From: an uncultured Lachnospiraceae bacterium
GTDB taxonomy: Bacteria > Bacillota > Clostridia > Lachnospirales > Lachnospiraceae
Assembly: GCA_934317005.1 (NCBI GenBank)
Contig: CAKREB010000016.1
Location: forward strand, 8,050 to 72,049
DNA length: 64,000 bases
Reading direction: 5' to 3'
The notes under the pieces were generated by a model that did not search any database, was not told the DNA's origin, and saw nothing but the letters and a program-made list of their open reading frames with translations. Below are positions 46,859 to 56,112 of the stretch, one piece after another. Every line of letters begins with the position of its first letter. The first letter of the stretch is position 1. The translations under genes were made by a program, and so were the position numbers.

Positions 46859-47766
46859 AAAAATCTCCCTTCAAATCCTGCTGCCAGCCCGGCTAACACT
46901 CCACACATGGTATCTGTTCCGGATGTGCTTCCATATGCCAGCACTCCGTGCACCGCCTTTTTTCCCTTTTGCCAGTCATCCTTTTCCAATGCTGTAAACA
47001 GATCAACAAGTGAATATCTCGCCTCACCGTTCCATGCATTTTTAAGCATGGCTATACTGACTGCCTCAGTATCTTTTTCTGCCTGTCTTATATAATCTGC
47101 AAACGGGAAAGCTTCTCTCCATTTTGCCCGCAGGTAATACGCGCTCAGGAAAAAACCATTCAGGAAATCATCACCGGAAGGTGTCAGTCCCACACCCAGA
47201 CCGGTTATATCACAAATTGCCTGATACATTTTGTGGACACTGTATGCCGACCACTTTTCACTGCACTGTACGATTTTCTGTACTCTGCATCGAAACAACT
47301 CTCCAAGCTCATCTGACTGTTTCCCTTCAAAGACGGCATCAAACAGACTGCTTTTATTTCCATATACTTTTGTAAGATGACATATGGAAGAAAGCATTTT
47401 TCCCGATACTGCCTGACACTTTTTAGGGATAACAAGCTTCTTACTTGGCAACGCGTGTTGAAAATCCACACAAATCTTATTCTCATTGCCTATTATTAAA
47501 AGCATATCCCGATAACATACCGGCTGTCCCTCTTTTAGATGCCATGATGCAAAGTCCATGTTTTTATCTAAGACCATTGCTGCAGGAAATGGTTCACAAT
47601 CCACTTGAATCAAGGCGACAAGCGTCCCATTCTCTGTCAGCATATTTACTACTTTATGAAAAATAGAATGTATTCTTCCATTAAATCCATCGCCATGCCA
47701 TATTGCTGACGGATATATCTGTTTTCCCTGCCAAAGCTTTGTGCTTCCGGTACTTCTCTTGTCCAT
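46855..47766 (-). CDS. DUF2877 family protein (YlbF-like), carbamoyltransferase subunit
   Basis: A 303-residue DUF2877 protein with the characteristic LGVGLTPSGDDFLNGFF motif and the C-terminal AYGSTSGTDTMCGVLAG segment. It is the third subunit type of the FdrA/DUF1116 carbamoyltransferase complex. I chose the ATG at 47766 (AGGGGA 7 bases away); an in-frame TTG lies 11 codons upstream. Its stop overlaps the FdrA start (ATGA). The allophanate hydrolase gene ends 80 bases upstream. Confidence 0.9.
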   Translation of the reverse strand: MDKRSTGSTKLWQGKQIYPSAIWHGDGFNGRIHSIFHKVVNMLTENGTLVALIQVDCEPFPAAMVLDKNMDFASWHLKEGQPVCYRDMLLIIGNENKICVDFQHALPSKKLVIPKKCQAVSGKMLSSICHLTKVYGNKSSLFDAVFEGKQSDELGELFRCRVQKIVQCSEKWSAYSVHKMYQAICDITGLGVGLTPSGDDFLNGFFLSAYYLRAKWREAFPFADYIRQAEKDTEAVSIAMLKNAWNGEARYSLVDLFTALEKDDWQKGKKAVHGVLAYGSTSGTDTMCGVLAGLAAGFEGRFL

Positions 47767-47845
47767 GCATCCATCCCCTAAACAGTACAAGCCTTTCAAC
47801 TACGATATCCCATGTCTGTTTCATTCATTCCAGAAGCATGATCAC

Positions 47846-49186
47846 TTACATGACAGCTTCCAGCTTCTTTGCCACTGCTACGATTTTATGCTCGGCATCT
47901 GCCAGACCAAAAACAGTCACTCCAAACGGAAGAGTTTCCTCTGCATCCATTCCCGGCACTGCGATCGCACACATATCCAAAAGATTACAGTGATTCGTAT
48001 ATTTTCCCATGTCACTGTTGGTATCAATCGGATTTTCTCTGACTTCATCCCGCGTATAGGTACCCGAACAGGTTGGAAAGATCATGACTGCATTTTCCAG
48101 CAAATTACGTGAAAGCCGTTTATACTCCATTAACTGATGCATCGTTTCATACAAATATGCCGCTGTGTAATCCGGTCTGTCACCCGTTTCAAGAATGGTT
48201 CTTGTAACCGGAAAAATATCCTCTCCATGCGTCTTAATAAAGCTTCCCAAATCTGACCATCTCTCCGCCACACATGGACCTCCATATAGTAAAAGTGCTG
48301 CTTTCTGGTAAAAGGTCAGATCTACTTTTTTCACCTGACATCCCAGCATTTCTATCCTCTGTAAAGTTTCCGTCCATGCCTTTTGATACTGTCTGGCAAA
48401 TGGCCCGTAAAATTCCGGTTCCTGCTCCGGCAGGTAAACAATCTCTGGTAATTTTTCTTCCTTTCGGACAACATTCTTTGACCAGCGGTCTTTCTGATCT
48501 AACCCACGTACTACCTTATCGACTATCATTGCTTCTTCTGTCGAATGTGCAAACACCGTAACACAATCCAGACTGGCACACGCCGGTACCACACCCTTTA
48601 GCGGCCATGCACCGCAAGTCGGCTTAAAGCCAACCAGATGATTCAACGCTGCCGGAACACGTCCACTTCCTGCTGTATCTGTTCCCAGCGCAAATGCTGT
48701 CAGACCGACGGCAACCGAAACGGCTGAGCCGGAGCTTGAACCACCACTGATCAGTTCTTTTCGCAATGCATTGGAAACCTCTCCATACGGACTTCTCGTG
48801 CCTACAAGACCGGTTGCAAACTGATCAAGATTTGTCTTTCCGATTGGAATTGCTCCTGCTTCCACCAATCTTTCTACAACTGTCGCACTTTTCTCTGGCA
48901 CATATTCATATGCCTTGCATCCTGCTGTCGTAGGGACATGCGCAAGATCAATATTATCTTTGATGGCAAATGGGATTCCCCACAGTGGTTTTGCTTCAAA
49001 ATCCATGTTTCCAAGATGATCTATGTACTGTTCGATTCGCTCCATTGCAGGAGGAACGATCCAAATATTCATATCTTCATATTCTTCTGCTTTTTGAATA
49101 ATCTGTTCTATTAATTTCTTTGGTGTTACTTTTCCCTTCTGATATAATTCTTTCACAGATGCAATCGTTAATTTTATCTCTTCCAT
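47846..49186 (-). CDS. atzF: Allophanate hydrolase, amidase domain only
   Basis: A 446-residue amidase-signature enzyme matching the N-terminal half of allophanate hydrolase (AtzF/DUR1-type). PFAIKDNIDLA supplies the catalytic Lys, ISGGSSSGSAVSVAVG the two catalytic Ser, and TDTAGSGRVPAALNHLVGFK the oxyanion region. RGLDQKD and VPACASLDCVTVFA are allophanate-hydrolase-like. The reaction is allophanate to carbon dioxide and ammonia (via N-carboxycarbamate). Normal AtzF is about 600 residues with a C-terminal domain; here that domain is a separate gene placed upstream (49257-49727), and the two lengths sum to 602. GAGG precedes the ATG. Confidence 0.92.
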   Translation of the reverse strand: MEEIKLTIASVKELYQKGKVTPKKLIEQIIQKAEEYEDMNIWIVPPAMERIEQYIDHLGNMDFEAKPLWGIPFAIKDNIDLAHVPTTAGCKAYEYVPEKSATVVERLVEAGAIPIGKTNLDQFATGLVGTRSPYGEVSNALRKELISGGSSSGSAVSVAVGLTAFALGTDTAGSGRVPAALNHLVGFKPTCGAWPLKGVVPACASLDCVTVFAHSTEEAMIVDKVVRGLDQKDRWSKNVVRKEEKLPEIVYLPEQEPEFYGPFARQYQKAWTETLQRIEMLGCQVKKVDLTFYQKAALLLYGGPCVAERWSDLGSFIKTHGEDIFPVTRTILETGDRPDYTAAYLYETMHQLMEYKRLSRNLLENAVMIFPTCSGTYTRDEVRENPIDTNSDMGKYTNHCNLLDMCAIAVPGMDAEETLPFGVTVFGLADAEHKIVAVAKKLEAVM

Positions 49187-49256
49187 ATCCAGCCTCTTTT
49201 CTTTCCTTCTCTGATTTCCTGCTTCTTTTTCTATTTATTATAGACAGATACCTTTA

Positions 49257-49727
49257 TTATTTCCTTGTGACATCTTCACAATTATAGAATGTCTTATTTG
49301 TGCACTTTTCTTCTTCGCAATAATACCTCCAGCCGCCAAATGACGAAATGTCATGTAATCCCTTTTCTGCACCTGCCTGTCCCACAAATCCAATTACCTG
49401 ACTTCCATCCTCCAGACAGATTTTTCCAAGACCAAGCGGAGCCGGTATCTGCTGTAGAAATTTTCCAATCTGTTCTATAGAAATTTTCCATATTTCTACC
49501 TCTAATGCTGTCCCATTTTCAGCACAGCAAACAAGCATCGGTTTGGCAGGATCTGTATTCGTCCTGACCATGCGATACTGTGCACTAGTACAGGTTGTTC
49601 TGTCATACACAGCCTGCAGCTTAGTCAGTTGATGCTCCAGTCCAAATCCTCTCATATGTAAACCACATACTGCTACTTCTGTCTTTTCACTCGCACTGTC
49701 TTCCATATTCATGCTATCCACAGACAA
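49257..49727 (-). CDS. Allophanate hydrolase C-terminal domain as a separate protein
   Basis: A 156-residue protein matching the C-terminal domain of AtzF-type allophanate hydrolases: VAVCGLHMRGFGLEHQL, EVEIWKI, IPAPLGLGKICLEDG, ISSFGGWRYY. In the one-chain enzyme this domain follows the amidase domain and completes decarboxylation or stabilises the fold. Here it is encoded before the amidase gene (70-base gap), so the gene order is the reverse of the domain order. The likely start is TTG with GGGGGA upstream. It could form a heteromer with the amidase protein. Confidence 0.87.
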   Translation of the reverse strand: MSVDSMNMEDSASEKTEVAVCGLHMRGFGLEHQLTKLQAVYDRTTCTSAQYRMVRTNTDPAKPMLVCCAENGTALEVEIWKISIEQIGKFLQQIPAPLGLGKICLEDGSQVIGFVGQAGAEKGLHDISSFGGWRYYCEEEKCTNKTFYNCEDVTRK

Positions 49728-49796
49728 AATCCCCCTTTCTATAAGCTTTTCCCAAACTTTTTCTATCCTCCGTATCCAAAAATATTCCCATTCCGT

Positions 49797-50456
49797 TTAT
49801 TTTGCCTTTAGCAATTCCACCGTATCTGCTGTCCAGCCAAAGATTGCCCCCTGCTGTGTAATCATCTTCAAAGATGCCAGATGATCTTCCCTGTCATATG
49901 CTGCACTGGCATCATCTACTAACAGACACTCATATCCTCTGTCGTTCGCCTCACGGATAGTCGTCTGCACACACACATGTGTCGTTACTCCGGTAACAAT
50001 CAGGAAGGTAATTCCTTTTTCTATCAACAATTTTTCCAGATCTGTTTTATAAAAAGAACCTTTTCCACATTTATGAATGACTATGTCCTCCGGAAGTGGA
50101 TATAGCTCTGATACAATATCATTACCCGGTTCTCCCTGAATCATAATACGTCCCATCGGGCCCAGATCACCGATTCCTGCTCCCTGCCTTTTAGAACGGC
50201 GAAGCTTGCTTTCCGGACAATCTGACAGATCAGGCAAATGTCCTTCTTTCGTATAGATTACAGGCATATCCTGTTTTCTACAGTAGTCGATTACCTGTTT
50301 TACTTTTGGTATGATAGCAACAACTTCTGATATATCGTTTCCAAGCATTTCACCAAAACCGCCATGCTCACAAAAGTCTCTCTGCATATCAATGACAAGC
50401 AATGCCGTCTTTTTCGGATCAAATTCATATTCATATGGTTTTGCATTTACTTTCAT
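49797..50456 (-). CDS. Isochorismatase-like cysteine hydrolase (biuret hydrolase paralogue)
   Basis: A 219-residue cysteine hydrolase of the isochorismatase/nicotinamidase superfamily. The triad positions are D23 (VIDMQRDFC), the Lys of IVIHKCGKGSF, and Cys of VTTHVCVQTT. It is a paralogue of the next protein but more diverged from known biuret hydrolases (GHLPDLSDCPESK in place of GHRPDLSDLPENK), so it may act on another ureide or carbamoyl amide. I chose the ATG at 50456; GAGGTGA lies upstream, and a GTG three codons earlier is too close. The gap to the biuret-hydrolase-like gene is 15 bases. Confidence 0.87.
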   Translation of the reverse strand: MKVNAKPYEYEFDPKKTALLVIDMQRDFCEHGGFGEMLGNDISEVVAIIPKVKQVIDYCRKQDMPVIYTKEGHLPDLSDCPESKLRRSKRQGAGIGDLGPMGRIMIQGEPGNDIVSELYPLPEDIVIHKCGKGSFYKTDLEKLLIEKGITFLIVTGVTTHVCVQTTIREANDRGYECLLVDDASAAYDREDHLASLKMITQQGAIFGWTADTVELLKAK

Positions 50457-50471
50457 CCCAATCACCTCGTT

Positions 50472-51155
50472 TTACATTTTTTTCAACGCCTCAATCACAC
50501 TGGCAGAATCAGAAACTGCTCCGAACACACCACCCTGCATCGTTACCATTTTAATCGCAGCCTGATGGTTTCCAAAATCAGTTGCACCTGTGCAATCCTC
50601 AAGAATTACGCACTCAAAGCCACGGTCATTGGCTTCACGCATCGTTGTATGTACACAGACATCTGTCGTAATTCCGGTCAAAATAATATTCTGAATCCCT
50701 TTCTGGCGTAAAATCAGCTCTAAATCCGTTGCGCAAAAGCTTCCTTTTCCCGGCTTATCAATGATAATTTCTCCCGGCTTTGGATATAACTCCGGAATAA
50801 TATCCCAGCCTTCCTCACCTCGCACTAATATTCTTCCTTTTGGTCCCTTTGCACCAATCTCGGCACCAATCTGCGCACTTCTCCATCTCTTATTTTCCGG
50901 CAAATCTGACAGATCCGGACGGTGTCCCTCTCTGGTATGAATAATGGTAAGTCCTTCTACCTGTCTGGCAGCTTCCAGCAGCTTTTTGATTGGTTCAATC
51001 GCACGCTGTGTCAGCGAAATGTCATATCCCATTGCATCAACGTAGCCACCTTTTCCACAAAAGTCCGTCTGCATATCAATAATCATCAATGCTGTATTGT
51101 CTGCACGCAATTCTCCATTATATGGCCACTTATATGGCGTTGATTCTATATACAT
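50472..51155 (-). CDS. biuH: Biuret amidohydrolase-like cysteine hydrolase
   Basis: A 227-residue cysteine hydrolase very similar, as I remember it, to the Rhizobium biuret hydrolase: PYKWPYNGELRADNTAL, CGKGGYVDAMGYD, REGHRPDLSDLPENKRWRS, IDKPGKGSFCATDLEL. The triad is D27, K134 and C167; the 33-residue Lys-Cys distance equals that remembered for BiuH. The reaction would be biuret plus water to allophanate plus ammonia, and the product is the substrate of the enzyme encoded at 47846-49186. RutB-type ureidoacrylate hydrolase is a weaker alternative. The ATG at 51155 has GAGG upstream. Confidence 0.88.
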   Translation of the reverse strand: MYIESTPYKWPYNGELRADNTALMIIDMQTDFCGKGGYVDAMGYDISLTQRAIEPIKKLLEAARQVEGLTIIHTREGHRPDLSDLPENKRWRSAQIGAEIGAKGPKGRILVRGEEGWDIIPELYPKPGEIIIDKPGKGSFCATDLELILRQKGIQNIILTGITTDVCVHTTMREANDRGFECVILEDCTGATDFGNHQAAIKMVTMQGGVFGAVSDSASVIEALKKM

Positions 51156-51240
51156 AGCAATAACCTCTTTTCTTTTTATTCTTTGCCTGCCTATATCCTT
51201 TCCGGTACATGGCATGCTTCTTTTACTTTATAAATGTTTA

Positions 51241-51275
51241 AAAACTGCTTTCCCCTCCATCGGAAGAGAAAGCAG
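51241..51275 (-). terminator. Hairpin between importer lipoprotein gene and hydrolase genes
   Basis: CTGCTTTC (51245-51252) pairs with GAAAGCAG (51268-51275) and is followed on the minus strand by TTTT AAAC. It may partly terminate or stabilise the binding-protein message, giving more importer than enzyme. Confidence 0.6.
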
Positions 51276-51292
51276 CACTGGCGTTCTTTTTT

Positions 51293-52429
51293 CTATTTTG
51301 TACTACCAATCACACCATCTACAAGATAATCCATAGATTCAATCTCATCGATTGTCAATGTCTGACCTTTCTTACATACTACTTTGCCATCCTGATCTTT
51401 AATTTCATCACTAAATGGATTGTAATCCTCATTGATCATCTTATCCTTTGTATCATTGATCAGTTTCTGTGTTTCCTCTGATACACTCTTACCAAATGGA
51501 GCGATATCAACAACACCCTCTTTTAAGCCACCACGATATTTTCCATCATATTTACTTCCTTTAAACTTACCATCAATCGCAGTCTGAACCATATCAATGA
51601 ACAGATCATCCCAGTGCCATACCGCACCTGTCAGCCATGTGTTTGGTGCAAGCTCAGAAGCATCTGCATGATCACCGACACAATATACACCCTTCTGTTC
51701 ACAAAGCTCTACGATTGTCTTTGTACTGTCCTGATGCTGTGCAATTACATCAATTCCCTTATCAATCAAAGTATTGGCTGAGCTTGTCTGCAATGCCGGA
51801 TCACTCCAGCTTCCTGTGAAGATAACGGAAGTAGTTGCCTTTGGATTGACTGCTTTTGCACCAAGTTCAAATGCATTGATATTTGCAAGAACCTGTGGAA
51901 TCGGGAAGGAAGCTACAAATCCAAGCTTATTTGACTTTGTATTGGCACCTGCTGCCATACCGGACAGATAGAAACTCTGCCAGATAGTTCCAAAATAAGT
52001 TCCCAGATTGTCCATTGTCTTTAAGCCACCCTGATGGAAAAAGATGTCGTCTTTATACTTCTTAGCGACATCCATAGCCGGTTCCAAATGACCATATGAT
52101 GTAGGGAATAACACTGTTGCACCCTGCTGGATCATCTGCTCTAAGGCACGGGAAGCCTCTTCTGTTTCCGGTACATTTTCCTGACGAAGCACTTTAACCT
52201 TATCTCCAAAATGCTTCTCTACGGCAACACTTGCATTATATGCTGCCTGATTGTATCCATAATCATCTTTTGCTCCAACGAAAATGAATCCTACTGTCGT
52301 TGTTTTTCCACTGCCTGTTTTTGTGCTTGAACTGCTCTTTTCACCAGAACTTCCACAGGCAGAAAGCGAAAAGACCATTGCGCCACAAAGTGCTACTGAT
52401 AATAATTTCTTCCAAATGTTTTTCTTCAT
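51293..52429 (-). CDS. BMP-family ABC transporter substrate-binding lipoprotein
   Basis: A 378-residue lipoprotein (lipobox LSACG, Cys at about 25) of the BMP/PnrA family: VGFIFVGAKDDYGYNQAAY, ENVPETEEASRALEQMIQQGA, GTYFGTIWQSFYLSGMAAG, IVELCEQKGVYCVGDHAD. BMP proteins usually bind purine nucleosides or similar ureide- and purine-like molecules. It delivers substrate to the two permeases and double ATPase encoded upstream. GAGGA precedes the ATG. The setting suggests a biuret-, allophanate- or purine-breakdown-type ligand rather than a nucleoside, which is inference. Confidence 0.93.
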   Translation of the reverse strand: MKKNIWKKLLSVALCGAMVFSLSACGSSGEKSSSSTKTGSGKTTTVGFIFVGAKDDYGYNQAAYNASVAVEKHFGDKVKVLRQENVPETEEASRALEQMIQQGATVLFPTSYGHLEPAMDVAKKYKDDIFFHQGGLKTMDNLGTYFGTIWQSFYLSGMAAGANTKSNKLGFVASFPIPQVLANINAFELGAKAVNPKATTSVIFTGSWSDPALQTSSANTLIDKGIDVIAQHQDSTKTIVELCEQKGVYCVGDHADASELAPNTWLTGAVWHWDDLFIDMVQTAIDGKFKGSKYDGKYRGGLKEGVVDIAPFGKSVSEETQKLINDTKDKMINEDYNPFSDEIKDQDGKVVCKKGQTLTIDEIESMDYLVDGVIGSTK

Positions 52430-52613
52430 AATTTATCCTCTTTTCTGCACACCTTATATTTTTAGAAACTTTCATTTCATATTTGCCTAATCTGCATCTG
52501 GTGTGCCTGACGCAGACTCTAAGCATAAAACATGATATTCTGCTGAAAAATATCATTTTCTTATATTTATAATGCCTGCAAAGGGTACTTTCCCCCTTTG
52601 AAAACACTATTTT

Positions 52614-53528
52614 CTATGAATTGGCTGAACTTTCGATAATTTTTTTCAGCTCTGCCGGCATTGCCTGCACTTTCTTTCGTGAAGCAAAGAAGAGTGCACA
52701 AATGGTAAATAAATATGGGAACATCTGCAAAATAAATGTAGAAATGTTTACACCCTGCGCCTGCAGCAAAAGCTGTAATGCCTGTGCCCCGCCAAAAATG
52801 TATGCTCCGATCATCGCTTTCTTTGGATTGTATCCGGCTAATACCACCAGTGCTACTGCAATGATTCCCCTGCCATTTGTCATGTTTTCAATCCATGTAT
52901 GTGTATAAGCAATCGCAAGCTGTGCTCCACCAATCCCGGATATCATACCGCCAAGTACAACACCAATATAGCGGAGAACCTTTGGATTGGCACCATAAGC
53001 AAATACAACCTCCTCATCTTCTCCTGTTGCACGAAGCAGCAAACCAAACCTCGTTTTAAAGAGCATAAGATATAAAAGCGGACAAAGAATATACGATAAA
53101 TATACTAAAATATCCTGTTTAAAAAGTGCTGTTCCGATAATCGGAATATCCGACAAAAATGGAATCGCAATCACCTTCAAACCGGTGATGGATACACTAA
53201 CATATTTCTGCCCTAAAAATGAGGTCAGTCCCAAACCTAAAAACATAATAGTAAGTCCGGTCGCCAACTGATTCGCCTTACGAAAGATAACAAGTATCGC
53301 GTGGAGAAAAGCAATCAATCCACCACATACAGCCGCCATTAAAATACCAAGAGCCGCCGATTTCGTGTGATAGGAACAGATATACGCTGCCAGAGCGCCT
53401 ACCACCATACATCCTTCTGTGCCCAGATTGATTACTCCTACACGCTCTGTTACCGTTTCACCATAAATACCATATAAAACGGAGGTTCCGGATTGAATTG
53501 CTCCTGACAATAATGATGTTACGAACAT
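52614..53528 (-). CDS. BMP-type ABC transporter permease (second subunit)
   Basis: A 304-residue membrane protein with about eight to nine helices, of the branched-chain/nucleoside permease family (YufQ/NupQ-like): ERVGVINLGTEGCMVVGA near the N-terminus and GIGGAQLAIAYT and GRGIIAVALVVLAGYNP in the second half. It overlaps the upstream permease gene by 10 bases. AAAGGGGTG precedes the ATG. A 184-base gap separates it from the binding-protein gene. Confidence 0.92.
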   Translation of the reverse strand: MFVTSLLSGAIQSGTSVLYGIYGETVTERVGVINLGTEGCMVVGALAAYICSYHTKSAALGILMAAVCGGLIAFLHAILVIFRKANQLATGLTIMFLGLGLTSFLGQKYVSVSITGLKVIAIPFLSDIPIIGTALFKQDILVYLSYILCPLLYLMLFKTRFGLLLRATGEDEEVVFAYGANPKVLRYIGVVLGGMISGIGGAQLAIAYTHTWIENMTNGRGIIAVALVVLAGYNPKKAMIGAYIFGGAQALQLLLQAQGVNISTFILQMFPYLFTICALFFASRKKVQAMPAELKKIIESSANS

Positions 53529-54544
53529 TTCTTACACCCCTTTCCTTTCCAAAGAATCCCAAGAAGAACCAGTGCCATCAGGATTTTTGTTCCCGATGAA
53601 GGAAGTCCGCTTGAAATTTCCAAAACATTACCAGCCACACATAAAAATCCAATTACTATTGAAGTAAGAATTGCACCCAAAGGATTATTCCATGCCATCC
53701 ATGCTGCCAAGAAACCATAATAACCATAATTCACACCGGTAGTTGTTCGAAGTCTTCCCTCCACACCGGCAATTTCAAGCATTCCTGCCATACCGGCGAT
53801 CGCACCGGAAATCAACATAGCTGCCATCTGAATTTTTGCTACAGAAAAGCCCGCATGTTTTGCCGCTTCCGTATTGCCTCCTATGACACGAAGACGATAA
53901 CCGCATGCACTTTTCTTAAGTACAAGCCATGTAACCACTGCAAGTATAACCGCTCCAATAATCGCAATACTTACACCGGTTGCAAGCTCCGGAAGCTTAA
54001 GCTGTGGTGCGATTTCCGGTGACATCGGCCAGCTAAACGAATCCGGATCTTTCAACTTTCCATATACAAAGAAACTAACAATATCATATGCTATGTAGTT
54101 CATAATAACTGTTGTTAATGTTTCATTCATTCCCGCCTTGACTTTCATGATGCCTGCAAGTCCGCTCCATATGGCACCTCCCAGTGCACCAACTACAAGC
54201 ATCAGTAAGATTCCCACAGGTCCCGGCATGGATTTTGCTACAAAGACAGCAACAAACGTCGATAACAGGGCGCCTATCGCAAACTGACCTTCACCACCAA
54301 CATTGACCAGACCGGCCTTTGCTGATATTGCCGTTGCCACAGCAACCATAATGAACGGTGAAGACTTAACTACAACCTGACCGATTCCATATCCATTTCC
54401 CAATGTCGAAACAATCATGTCACCATATACGGTAATCGGATTTACTCCCTGTGTAATCAGGAAAATTCCAAATATAACAATCATAACGAAGAGAGCAAGT
54501 ACCGTCAGCCCAATTTGTTTGATGGATTCTGTTCTATCTTTCAT
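53519..54544 (-). CDS. BMP-type ABC transporter permease (first subunit)
   Basis: A 341-residue membrane protein (YufP/NupP-like) with about nine helices. ISAKAGLVNVGGEGQFAIGA is the family signature, and GMNETLTTVIMNYIAYDIV and AKHAGFSVAKIQMAAMLISG follow. It heterodimerises with the permease encoded next. GGAGG precedes the ATG. It overlaps the ATPase gene by 11 bases and the second permease by 10 bases. Confidence 0.92.
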   Translation of the reverse strand: MKDRTESIKQIGLTVLALFVMIVIFGIFLITQGVNPITVYGDMIVSTLGNGYGIGQVVVKSSPFIMVAVATAISAKAGLVNVGGEGQFAIGALLSTFVAVFVAKSMPGPVGILLMLVVGALGGAIWSGLAGIMKVKAGMNETLTTVIMNYIAYDIVSFFVYGKLKDPDSFSWPMSPEIAPQLKLPELATGVSIAIIGAVILAVVTWLVLKKSACGYRLRVIGGNTEAAKHAGFSVAKIQMAAMLISGAIAGMAGMLEIAGVEGRLRTTTGVNYGYYGFLAAWMAWNNPLGAILTSIVIGFLCVAGNVLEISSGLPSSGTKILMALVLLGILWKGKGCKKCS

Positions 54545-56072
54545 GCCGTTTTCCTCCTATCATGCGTTCTCCGATCTCCATGCTGGAAGTTTCTTTCGGA
54601 TCAATCTTTTCTGATAATGTATCTCCGGTAATAACCACAATACTGTCTGACACAGACATTAATTCCTCCAGATCTTCTGATACCAGAAGAATGCTACATC
54701 CCTGATTTCGTAGTTCCACTAATGTCTGATGAACCATTTCTACTGTTCCTACATCCAAGCCTCTGCTCGGATAGCTCGCGAGCAGAATCTTTGGCTGTTT
54801 CATAACTGCTCTTGCAAGCATACAACGCTGAATATTGCCTCCCGAAAGTGTTGCCAGCTCGCGATTTTTTTCCGGAACGCCTAACTGCGTAACCGCTTTT
54901 GAATCATCCATCTGCTGCTGTAGATCCTTCCAGTCAATTCCAACTTTTTTATATTTAATTTCCGGACCATTCAAGGCAAAATGCTCATAAATGGACATGC
55001 CTGCAACCACGTTATCTCTCTTAGGATCCTCTGAAATCAATGCCACTCCTGCGTCAATGCGTTCCTGTATGGGTGCCTGTGTCATATCCTTTTGACGGAT
55101 ATATAAGGTACCCTTTTTCAATGGCGTAACACCAAACAGTGTTTCCAACAGCTCTCTCTGTCCACGTCCGGAGATACCGGCAAGACCAATAATCTCTCCC
55201 GATTTCATCTGTAGATTTGCATGTTTGATCAGTTCCCGATGCTGTGCATTGTAAACACTAAAATCCTTCCCTTCCAGCAAAATGTCCTGCTGTGCTGCTG
55301 CTTTTTTCTGATCATCATAATTATTATGAATCACAACCTCGCCGCCCATCATCTTAGAGATAAGCTGGTCTTTGTCATACCCTTTTTCTTTCTTTTCCTT
55401 TTCTACAATCTCACCATGACGTAATATCGTAATCACATCGGAACATGCCATGACCTCATGCAGCTTATGCGTAATAAGCAAAATAGCATATCCATCATCA
55501 CGCATCGACTGCAGCATTTTAATAAAAGCAACTGCTTCCTGCTGGGTTAATACGCTTGTCGGTTCATCAAAGATCAATACCCTCATTTTTCCCATCATCA
55601 GAACTTTGATAATTTCCACTCGCTGCCTTTGTCCCAGATCCATCTCACCAACTAACATATCCGGTTCCACCGGTATCTGATACTTTTCCGATAAGCTTTT
55701 AATCTCTTCTCTAATCTGATCTTTTGGTTTTCTTCTCTTTTCCTTTGGCAGTGCCATCAAAATATTTTCCAATGCTGTAAATGCCGGAATAATTCGAAAA
55801 TCCTGAAATACCATTCCGATTCCAAGCTTCATCGCCAAAAGCGGTGTCATCTCAACAGGCTTTCCATCAACTAAAATCTCCCCCGCGGTTGGTCGATATG
55901 TTCCGTATAACATTTTCATCAGCGTACTCTTGCCTGCACCATTTTCACCGACAATAGACTGTATCTGACCGGCATACACGGATAAATTGATATTCTGATT
56001 TGCAACAAAATCTCCAAATTGTATTTTCAAGCGATTTGTCTTAATAATTGGATCAAATGTATTTGTCTTCAT
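54534..56072 (-). CDS. Double-domain ABC transporter ATPase (BMP-type importer)
   Basis: A 512-residue ATPase with two fused nucleotide-binding domains, as usual for nucleoside and simple-sugar importers. Domain 1 has a full Walker A (GENGAGKSTLMKML), the signature MDLGQRQRVEI and Walker B VLIFDEPTSVL. Domain 2 (about 265-505) lacks a standard Walker A (AGISGRGQRELLETLFG) but has LSGGNIQRCMLARA, the normal asymmetry of this family. GAGG precedes the ATG. It is the second gene of the cluster, after the pucR-like gene. Confidence 0.93.
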   Translation of the reverse strand: MKTNTFDPIIKTNRLKIQFGDFVANQNINLSVYAGQIQSIVGENGAGKSTLMKMLYGTYRPTAGEILVDGKPVEMTPLLAMKLGIGMVFQDFRIIPAFTALENILMALPKEKRRKPKDQIREEIKSLSEKYQIPVEPDMLVGEMDLGQRQRVEIIKVLMMGKMRVLIFDEPTSVLTQQEAVAFIKMLQSMRDDGYAILLITHKLHEVMACSDVITILRHGEIVEKEKKEKGYDKDQLISKMMGGEVVIHNNYDDQKKAAAQQDILLEGKDFSVYNAQHRELIKHANLQMKSGEIIGLAGISGRGQRELLETLFGVTPLKKGTLYIRQKDMTQAPIQERIDAGVALISEDPKRDNVVAGMSIYEHFALNGPEIKYKKVGIDWKDLQQQMDDSKAVTQLGVPEKNRELATLSGGNIQRCMLARAVMKQPKILLASYPSRGLDVGTVEMVHQTLVELRNQGCSILLVSEDLEELMSVSDSIVVITGDTLSEKIDPKETSSMEIGERMIGGKRHER

Positions 56073-56112
56073 GTTTTACCTCATTTCTATGACCAATGTT
56101 CTAATCCTTATT

